A stretch of 37,910 nucleotides of DNA from an uncultured Bacilli bacterium (lineage in GTDB: Bacteria; Bacillota_I; Bacilli_A; RF39; UBA660), in NCBI GenBank assembly GCA_947632405.1, contig CANRPE010000013.1, forward strand, positions 1 to 37,910, written 5' to 3'. The notes beneath the pieces are model-generated. The model saw only the letters and a program-made list of their open reading frames with translations, was not told the DNA's origin and did not search any database. Shown here piece after piece: positions 33,096-37,910 of the stretch (within the stretch, counting starts at the first letter, position 1; each line of letters begins with the position of its first letter). The position numbers and the translations under genes were made by a program.

Positions 33096-34085
33096 ATGAT
33101 AAAGAGAAATTATAAATTGATAGTAGGAATAATAATAGGACTTTTAATAGCAGGAACAACAGTATACGCAGCAACTATCATATCAAGTATAAATGTAGGA
33201 TATAGTAATGAAAGCTCAAATCTAGTAGCAGATAATGTTCAAGATGCCATAGATGAAGTGTATGATAAAAGTTTTAATAAAGACTTAATAACTGCATATG
33301 AATATAGTGAACAAGAACCAAAATGTATAAATGGCGAAGAAAAGACGTGTGTAAAAACAGATTGCTACAAAAAAGGAAAAACTTGTAAACAAGGAACAGT
33401 AATAAAGTATTATGTCAAAGAAAATGAATATCATTATTTCTATGTATTACATGATGATGGAACAATAATAACAATGCAACAACGAGAAAATACAATAAGA
33501 AATATAGCATGGCATGCAGGGAAAAATGATAACAGTGAAGGTCCAACTACAGTATTACCAGCTTTAGAACAAGCAACTTCCACGTGGGTAAATGTAAATG
33601 TGCTAGAATATGAACCTGGAGTAACAACATTATATGAAAATGCCAATACAGGTTGTATATCAACAGAAGATTATAAGATAAATTGTGATAAAAATACATA
33701 TACAAGTTCGGTCTTAGGAAAAAGGAAAGCAAGAGCCAGAATGATCACAGCACAAGAGGCTTCAGCTACAGGTTGTTTAGCATGGAAAGATGGATCTACT
33801 GATAGTAGAATTCTCGGAACAAGCATAAATGCATATAACCAAGGTTCCTGTCCAGATTGGATGTATAATTACTTGAATCACTCAACAACATATGGAGGAA
33901 GCTATGATAATAATACAGCAAATGAAAATGGAAGTGGTGATGTTGATTACTGGACTATGTCAGCCAATTCTCGTGGTGTTCCTTATGCATGGTATGTTTA
34001 TCGTGATGGTTCTTTAGGTAGCAACAATACTTTTCATACTAATGAAGGTGCACGTGCCGTTGTTGAGATTACAAAATCACTTTAG
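33096..34085 (+). CDS. Family copy 6
   Basis: 329 aa. A different signal start (MIKRNYKLIVGIIIGLLIAGTTVYA) on the same leader. The body matches copies 2 and 7 closely. Variable segment YWTMSANSRGVPYAWYVYRDGSLGSNNTFHTNE, mostly NNT/NNC codons. The end differs from all other copies in DNA (GAG ATT ACA AAA TCA CTT) and adds one residue (EITKSL). No hairpin follows; the convergent glycosylase gene ends 24 bp downstream. Confidence 0.85.
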   Translation: MIKRNYKLIVGIIIGLLIAGTTVYAATIISSINVGYSNESSNLVADNVQDAIDEVYDKSFNKDLITAYEYSEQEPKCINGEEKTCVKTDCYKKGKTCKQGTVIKYYVKENEYHYFYVLHDDGTIITMQQRENTIRNIAWHAGKNDNSEGPTTVLPALEQATSTWVNVNVLEYEPGVTTLYENANTGCISTEDYKINCDKNTYTSSVLGKRKARARMITAQEASATGCLAWKDGSTDSRILGTSINAYNQGSCPDWMYNYLNHSTTYGGSYDNNTANENGSGDVDYWTMSANSRGVPYAWYVYRDGSLGSNNTFHTNEGARAVVEITKSL

Positions 34086-34108
34086 TAATTTGGTTTTTAC
34101 TATAAAAT

Positions 34109-34606
34109 TTAATTTAAAGATAAATTATTTATATCTTCCTTTATCACTTTATATTTATTGACTAGATCTTTATAACTTATAGTTGCATTTGCAGGAGATG
34201 TACTAGGTAAATAAATATCTTCGATATTAGTTTTTTCTTTTAAATACTTTTGATATAATTCATGTGCTTTTTTACCTGTAGTATAAATTTTTTTTATTTT
34301 AGTTTTTCTAAGTAATAATGGAATATCATTTACTTCTACATCTTTAATGCTGCTATCACTGGAACCAACAATATTACAAGATGAAATTACATCCCATAAT
34401 GCAATATGCTTTTTTAGAATTAAGTTAGTCTTATCTTTAATTGTAATTGGATATTTTTCATTAAATACATCAGCAATTACTTTCCAAAATCTATTTTGTG
34501 GATTAGCATAATAAAAATTATTTTCTCTAGATTTAATACTTGGAATACTACCTAGAATTAAGATAACAGAATTTTTATCAAATATAGGTTTTAATTCATG
34601 TTTTAC
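34109..34606 (-). CDS. DNA-deoxyinosine (hypoxanthine-DNA) glycosylase, UDG superfamily, start unclear
   Basis: Reading the minus strand from 34606, the frame encodes ~165 aa: VKHELKPIFDKNSVILILGS, then IPSIKSRENNFYYANPQNRFWKV. Further on come HIALWDVISSC and LPSTSPANAT. These are hallmarks of the hypoxanthine-DNA glycosylase branch of the UDG superfamily, which removes deaminated adenine from DNA. No ATG, GTG or TTG is in frame between the upstream TAA and VKHEL. The frame overlaps the stop of the radical SAM gene by 4 nt. It may start at a non-standard codon, be reached by coupling or frameshifting, or have lost its start. The coordinate given is the edge of similarity. Confidence 0.75.
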   Translation of the reverse strand, partial: VKHELKPIFDKNSVILILGSIPSIKSRENNFYYANPQNRFWKVIADVFNEKYPITIKDKTNLILKKHIALWDVISSCNIVGSSDSSIKDVEVNDIPLLLRKTKIKKIYTTGKKAHELYQKYLKEKTNIEDIYLPSTSPANATISYKDLVNKYKVIKEDINNLSLN

Positions 34607-35535
34607 TCTACATTCTTTCCTTGATACGTATTTCGTATTACCATCTCCTTATCGATTTCATTTAAAACACAAAATTTTTTTGTTAACCAAGAAGGTTCTA
34701 TTAAATCTTCGATTTTTGGATCACCTGTAATTCTATGAATAACAATTTCTTGTCTTAAATTTTCTAATTGACTTATTACAATATCAACATATTCTTCTTT
34801 AGTTAATACATGAAATTTTTTATTTTTATATAAATTTTCTAAAGGAGTATCCTTTAATATACTTAACATATGAATTTTTATTCCTTGAATATCTAATTTA
34901 TTTAAATATTTAACAGTATTTATCATATCTTGTTTTGTTTCATAGGGAAGACCATTAATTATATGGACAACAACATTAATTTTTCTTTTTCTAAGTTTAA
35001 GAACCATATCTTCAAAATTTTTTAAAGTGTGACATCTATTAATTAATTTAGTAGTTTCTTCTTTAATTGTTTGTAAACCTAATTCAATCGTTAAATAAGT
35101 TCTTTTATTTAAATCTTCTAAGTAATCTAAACATTCATCTGTAATTGAATCACTTCTAGTAGCAATACTAAGTCCTACTACATTTTTTTGATTTAGTATA
35201 GTTTCATAAGCTTCTTTTAATTTATAAATAGGAGCATAAGTATTAGTTCTAGCTTGAAAATATCCTATATATTTTGCTTTAGGCCATTTTTTATTATAAA
35301 TTTTTTTAATATCATTAAATTGTTTTAATAAATTATCTCCTAGTTTTCCTGCAAATTCACCACTACCTGTTTTAGAACAAAAAATACAACCACCATATCC
35401 TACAGTTCCATCTAAATTAGGACAAGAAAAACCTGCATTTAAACTGATTTTACATACTTTAGATTTAAATTTATTTTTATAAAAATAATCAAGTGTATGA
35501 TATCTTTTATTTGAATTTGAATAAATAAAATCCAT
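34603..35535 (-). CDS. Radical SAM protein of the YtqA/TIGR01212 type
   Basis: 310 aa. The N-terminal cluster motif GFSCPNLDGTVGYGGCIFC has Cys38, Cys50 and Cys53 for a 4Fe-4S cluster. GLQTIKEETTKLINRCHT and VHIINGLPYETKQDM follow, as in the YhcC/YtqA family. The reaction is not established from sequence. ATG 35535 has only a close AGGAT; AAAGG lies further upstream. It is probably co-transcribed with the glycosylase downstream. Confidence 0.85.
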   Translation of the reverse strand: MDFIYSNSNKRYHTLDYFYKNKFKSKVCKISLNAGFSCPNLDGTVGYGGCIFCSKTGSGEFAGKLGDNLLKQFNDIKKIYNKKWPKAKYIGYFQARTNTYAPIYKLKEAYETILNQKNVVGLSIATRSDSITDECLDYLEDLNKRTYLTIELGLQTIKEETTKLINRCHTLKNFEDMVLKLRKRKINVVVHIINGLPYETKQDMINTVKYLNKLDIQGIKIHMLSILKDTPLENLYKNKKFHVLTKEEYVDIVISQLENLRQEIVIHRITGDPKIEDLIEPSWLTKKFCVLNEIDKEMVIRNTYQGKNVE

Positions 35536-35594
35536 ATCCTATCGCAGCCTTTCAAAATAATCAAATATTATTATAACATAAAGATATAATATGA

Positions 35595-35616
35595 TATAAT
35601 TAAATTATAATGGAGG
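35595..35616 (+). promoter_or_regulatory. Extended -10 promoter and ribosome binding site of the VanY-like gene
   Basis: TGATATAAT (TATAAT 35595-35600) with other TATAAT matches nearby; GGAGGT lies about 6 nt before the ATG at 35623. Confidence 0.45.
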
Positions 35617-35622
35617 TAAGAA

Positions 35623-36744
35623 ATGGCAACCAAAAAAATTATTAAATTTAAACCTAATATAATGAAAAAATTAAAAAATATGGGAATTATTTTAGTTATT
35701 ATTTTAGGTTGTTTTATATATTATCGTATTCAAATAAATGATTTAAAAAAAATAGGGTATAGTGAAAAAGCCGCTACTAATATATTTTTTAAATGGAAAA
35801 AAGAAGAAGTTTTAGCACTTGGAAAAAATAAAACTTTAAATAAAGCCTTCGAGAGTCCAGAATATAAAGAAAAAAATTTTGATAGTTATTCTAAAATAAA
35901 ATATACTGATGATAAATATGTTATTTCTAATATTAATAACTTAATTAAAAGAGGTTATACAAATGAAGAAATTACAATGATTTTAAATCATGGAAGTGGA
36001 GAAGATGTTAGAGAGTTTGCTAAAAGAAAAAAAGTTCGTTATTTAGAAGAATTTTATTCAATAGATTATGCTAGAATTAAATATTATGATCGTTATGTTA
36101 AATATATGGATGAAGCACGTGAAGATGAAGAAACAAGTGTTTTATTAGTAAATCTTGATATGGATAAAAATGAATATGAAGATCCAATTATAATTAAGAA
36201 TTTTTCTTATACTATGTTAGTTAATAAACATCGTAAGTTAGAAAAAAATTATATACCAAAAAATTTAGTAACTATAAATGAAGAAGATGCTACAGATAAA
36301 GGAATGAAATTAAATAGAACGGCATATATTGCTTTCAAACAAATGAAAAAAGCAGCTGAAAAGGAAGGATATCATCTCTTAATTAATTCTGCATATCGTT
36401 CATATCAAGATCAAGAAGAAATAGCTGCTACATATCTTGATTTATATGGTTCTGCATATGTCGATAAATATGTTTTAAAACCAGGCTTTTCTGAACATCA
36501 AACAGGACTTTCTTTTGATGTAGCAAGTGCTGATACCAATATTTTTGCAAATAGTGATGAATACAAATGGATAGTTGACAATTGCTATAAATTTGGATTT
36601 ATATATAGATTTAAAAAAGAATATGAAAATATGACTGGTATTAGGCATGAAGCATGGCATTATCGTTATGTTGGGAAAAAAATTGCAAAAGAAATATATG
36701 AAAAAGATCTAAGTTTAGAAGAATATTATGCTATGAATTTATAA
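35623..36744 (+). CDS. D-alanyl-D-alanine carboxypeptidase, VanY type (peptidase M15B)
   Basis: 373 aa. Basic start, one membrane helix (about 20-36), a linker region, then the M15B domain (about 210-370). INSAYRSYQDQEEI is followed by SEHQTGLSFDVAS with zinc ligands His292 and Asp299, then HEAWHYRYVG with catalytic Glu343 and zinc ligand His346. It trims the terminal D-Ala of peptidoglycan stem peptides outside the membrane. No vancomycin-resistance genes lie nearby, so this is a housekeeping wall enzyme. Its stop codon lies inside the stem of the next TTCG hairpin. Confidence 0.9.
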   Translation: MATKKIIKFKPNIMKKLKNMGIILVIILGCFIYYRIQINDLKKIGYSEKAATNIFFKWKKEEVLALGKNKTLNKAFESPEYKEKNFDSYSKIKYTDDKYVISNINNLIKRGYTNEEITMILNHGSGEDVREFAKRKKVRYLEEFYSIDYARIKYYDRYVKYMDEAREDEETSVLLVNLDMDKNEYEDPIIIKNFSYTMLVNKHRKLEKNYIPKNLVTINEEDATDKGMKLNRTAYIAFKQMKKAAEKEGYHLLINSAYRSYQDQEEIAATYLDLYGSAYVDKYVLKPGFSEHQTGLSFDVASADTNIFANSDEYKWIVDNCYKFGFIYRFKKEYENMTGIRHEAWHYRYVGKKIAKEIYEKDLSLEEYYAMNL

Positions 36745-36767
36745 TTACACTTCGGTGTAATTTTTTC
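36743..36767 (+). terminator. TTCG-loop terminator before copy 7
   Basis: Perfect AATTACAC / GTGTAATT (36743-36750, 36755-36762), TTCG loop, T run. The stem includes two bases of the VanY stop codon. Confidence 0.88.
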
Positions 36768-36829
36768 TTGCAAAATATAAACGGGGGGGGGTATAATAAT
36801 CTTAGATAAATAAAAATAGGTGATCTAGG
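36768..36829 (+). promoter_or_regulatory. Promoter and leader of copy 7, with G9 tract and 18-bp spacer
   Basis: TTGCAA (36768-36773), G9 (36783-36791), TATAAT (36792-36797). One base is missing in the A/T part of the spacer, so the spacing is 18 bp, against 19 elsewhere. Leader arms 36799-36807 and 36823-36831 pair with one G-U; a single GTGA. Confidence 0.85.
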
Positions 36830-37816
36830 ATGAAAGAAAAAATAAAAACTATTGCAATAATAATATTAGTAGTAATGGTAATATCAATAAGTGGAGTATA
36901 TGCCGCAACCATAATATCAAGTATAAATGTAGGATATAGTAATGAAAGCTCCAAGTTAGTAGCAGATAATGTTCAAGAAGCAATAGACGAAGTATATGAT
37001 AAAAGTTTTTCAAAAACTCCAATAGCTGCTTATGAATATAGTGAACAAGAACCAAAATGTATAAATGGCGAAGAAAAAACATGTATTAAAACAGACTGTT
37101 ATAAAAAAGGACAAACATGTAAACAAGGAACAGTAATAAAGTATTATGTCAAAGAAAATGAATATCATTACTTTTATGTATTACATGATGATGGAACAAA
37201 GATAACTATGCAACAACGAGAAAATACAATAAGAAATATAGCATGGCATGCAGGAGCAAATGATAATAGTAAAGGACCCGATACAATCTTACCAGCCTTA
37301 GAACAAGCAACTTCAACGTGGGTAAATGTAAATGTACTAGAATATGAACCTGGAGTAACAACATTATATGAAAATGCAAATACAGGTTGTTCAACAACAG
37401 AAGACTATAAAATAAGATGCGAAAAGAACACATATACAAGTTCGGTATTAGGAACAAGAAAAGCACGCGCCAGAATGATAACAGCATTAGAAGCAGGAAG
37501 TACAGGTTGCTTAGTATATAAAGACGGAGAAAAATATCCTAATATTATACCACCAAGTATAAATTCTTATAATCAGGGATCGTGTCCAGATTGGATGCAT
37601 AATTACTTATTAAATTCTAAAGAATATGGAGGAAGTTATAGTAATAATACAAAAAATGAAAACGGAGAAAATGACTGCGAATATTGGACCATGTCGGCTA
37701 CTTCTTACACTAGTACTAACGCATGGCGTGTAGCTAGATTAGGTTATTTGGGTGATTATAGTGCTGCATCTACCAATATTGGTGCACGTGCTGTTGTGGA
37801 AATAACTAAACCCTAA
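36830..37816 (+). CDS. Family copy 7
   Basis: 328 aa. A distinct signal region (IAIIILVVMVISISGVYAA) with the family body close to copies 2 and 6. TALEAGSTGCLVYKDG is shared with copy 5. Variable segment (37682-37780) YWTMSATSYTSTNAWRVARLGYLGDYSAASTNI. Ends [11 protein letters not shown]. It stands alone after the VanY gene and is followed by the short hairpin remnant and a strong separate terminator. Confidence 0.85.
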   Translation: MKEKIKTIAIIILVVMVISISGVYAATIISSINVGYSNESSKLVADNVQEAIDEVYDKSFSKTPIAAYEYSEQEPKCINGEEKTCIKTDCYKKGQTCKQGTVIKYYVKENEYHYFYVLHDDGTKITMQQRENTIRNIAWHAGANDNSKGPDTILPALEQATSTWVNVNVLEYEPGVTTLYENANTGCSTTEDYKIRCEKNTYTSSVLGTRKARARMITALEAGSTGCLVYKDGEKYPNIIPPSINSYNQGSCPDWMHNYLLNSKEYGGSYSNNTKNENGENDCEYWTMSATSYTSTNAWRVARLGYLGDYSAASTNIGARAVVEITKP

Positions 37817-37843
37817 ATTACACTTCGGTGTAACGTTAAATTA

Positions 37844-37888
37844 AGAGATAACTTACCAGTGATAAAGTAAGTTATCTTTATTTTTTTA
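37844..37888 (+). terminator. Strong terminator after copy 7
   Basis: Perfect 11-bp stem AGATAACTTAC / GTAAGTTATCT (37846-37856, 37867-37877), 10-nt loop, T-rich tail. Confidence 0.88.
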
Positions 37889-37910
37889 AATTACCATAAA
37901 ATAAGGATTA

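Larger units (their letters stand above)
29795..34085 (+). repeat. Array B: four tandem units of the G9-promoter surface-protein family
   Basis: Four head-to-tail units of about 1.0-1.1 kb, each TTCG hairpin, G9 promoter, leader inverted repeat, gene. The array starts 9 bp after the stop of the DUF5684-like gene. It ends at copy 6, which has a divergent last ~25 bases and no hairpin. Confidence 0.92.
36743..37833 (+). repeat. Array C: single unit bounded by the TTCG hairpin on both sides
   Basis: One full unit flanked by the same hairpin. At the right end the stem TTACAC-TTCG-GTGTAA (37818-37833) is present but identity with the module stops exactly there, without the T run. Confidence 0.85.

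Noticed and set aside
29795-34085. CRISPR array
   Set aside because: The repeats are ~90-bp intergenic modules separated by ~1-kb genes, not short repeats with unique spacers; no cas genes are seen.
35623-36744. Vancomycin-resistance locus
   Set aside because: The VanY-type peptidase stands alone, without vanH, vanA, vanX or a two-component system; it fits an ordinary wall carboxypeptidase.

Overview
The window looks like a chromosomal segment of a very AT-rich, low-GC Firmicute, probably a gut-type Bacilli/Mollicutes-related lineage. That placement is inferred from gene content and codon use. Genes carry clear AGGAGG/GGTGA-type ribosome binding sites. TGA is used as a stop (for example at 8472 and 10717), so this is not the mycoplasma code. 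Sortases, lipobox lipoproteins, a VanY-type peptidase and TTGACA/TATAAT promoters all fit a Gram-positive cell.

Layout. (1) 1-2164: array A, two tandem copies of a secreted ~310-330 aa protein family. (2) 2161-11409: housekeeping block with clpP, a TGS-containing nucleoside kinase, gap, a zinc-ribbon membrane protein, then a tightly packed pgk / unknown / flippase-like / glycosyltransferase / tpi operon. (3) 11489-18693: one LolA-fold lipoprotein gene split in two by a 6,200-bp serine-recombinase element. The element carries an XRE repressor, two NAQTS-anchored surface proteins, a class B sortase, a 35-codon ORF and the recombinase. (4) 18742-29785: thioredoxin-like membrane protein, tRNA-Asn, coiled-coil protein, CtpA protease, a sortase plus thioester-adhesin pair, fhs, an Ig-like secreted protein, an nfeD/SPFH/lipoprotein run and a zinc-ribbon membrane protein. 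(5) 29795-34085: array B, four more family copies. (6) 34109-36744: hypoxanthine-DNA glycosylase, radical SAM protein, VanY peptidase. (7) 36743-37833: array C, a seventh copy.

The most interesting system is the seven-copy family. Every copy is preceded by the same ~90-bp module. Six of the seven begin with a perfect or wobble-paired TTCG-type terminator hairpin (degenerate before copy 1). Then comes a promoter whose -35/-10 spacer contains exactly nine consecutive G (19-bp spacer, 18 in copy 7), and a 9-bp inverted repeat flanking the ribosome binding site. A G9 run between -35 and -10 in an AT-rich genome is a classic layout for slipped-strand phase variation of transcription. The proteins share signal peptides and long conserved bodies. 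They differ sharply in a ~30-residue segment just before a conserved GARAVVEI end, in a region resembling C-type-lectin/DUF1566-like folds. In copies 2 and 5 this segment has codon usage unlike the rest of the gene, with variable codons mostly of NNY form. Together this suggests a switchable and diversifying surface antigen or adhesin repertoire; that role is inference.

The second notable system is the 6.2-kb element. Both att junctions can be read, the rebuilt attP has long inverted-repeat arms, and removing the element restores the host lipoprotein gene in frame.
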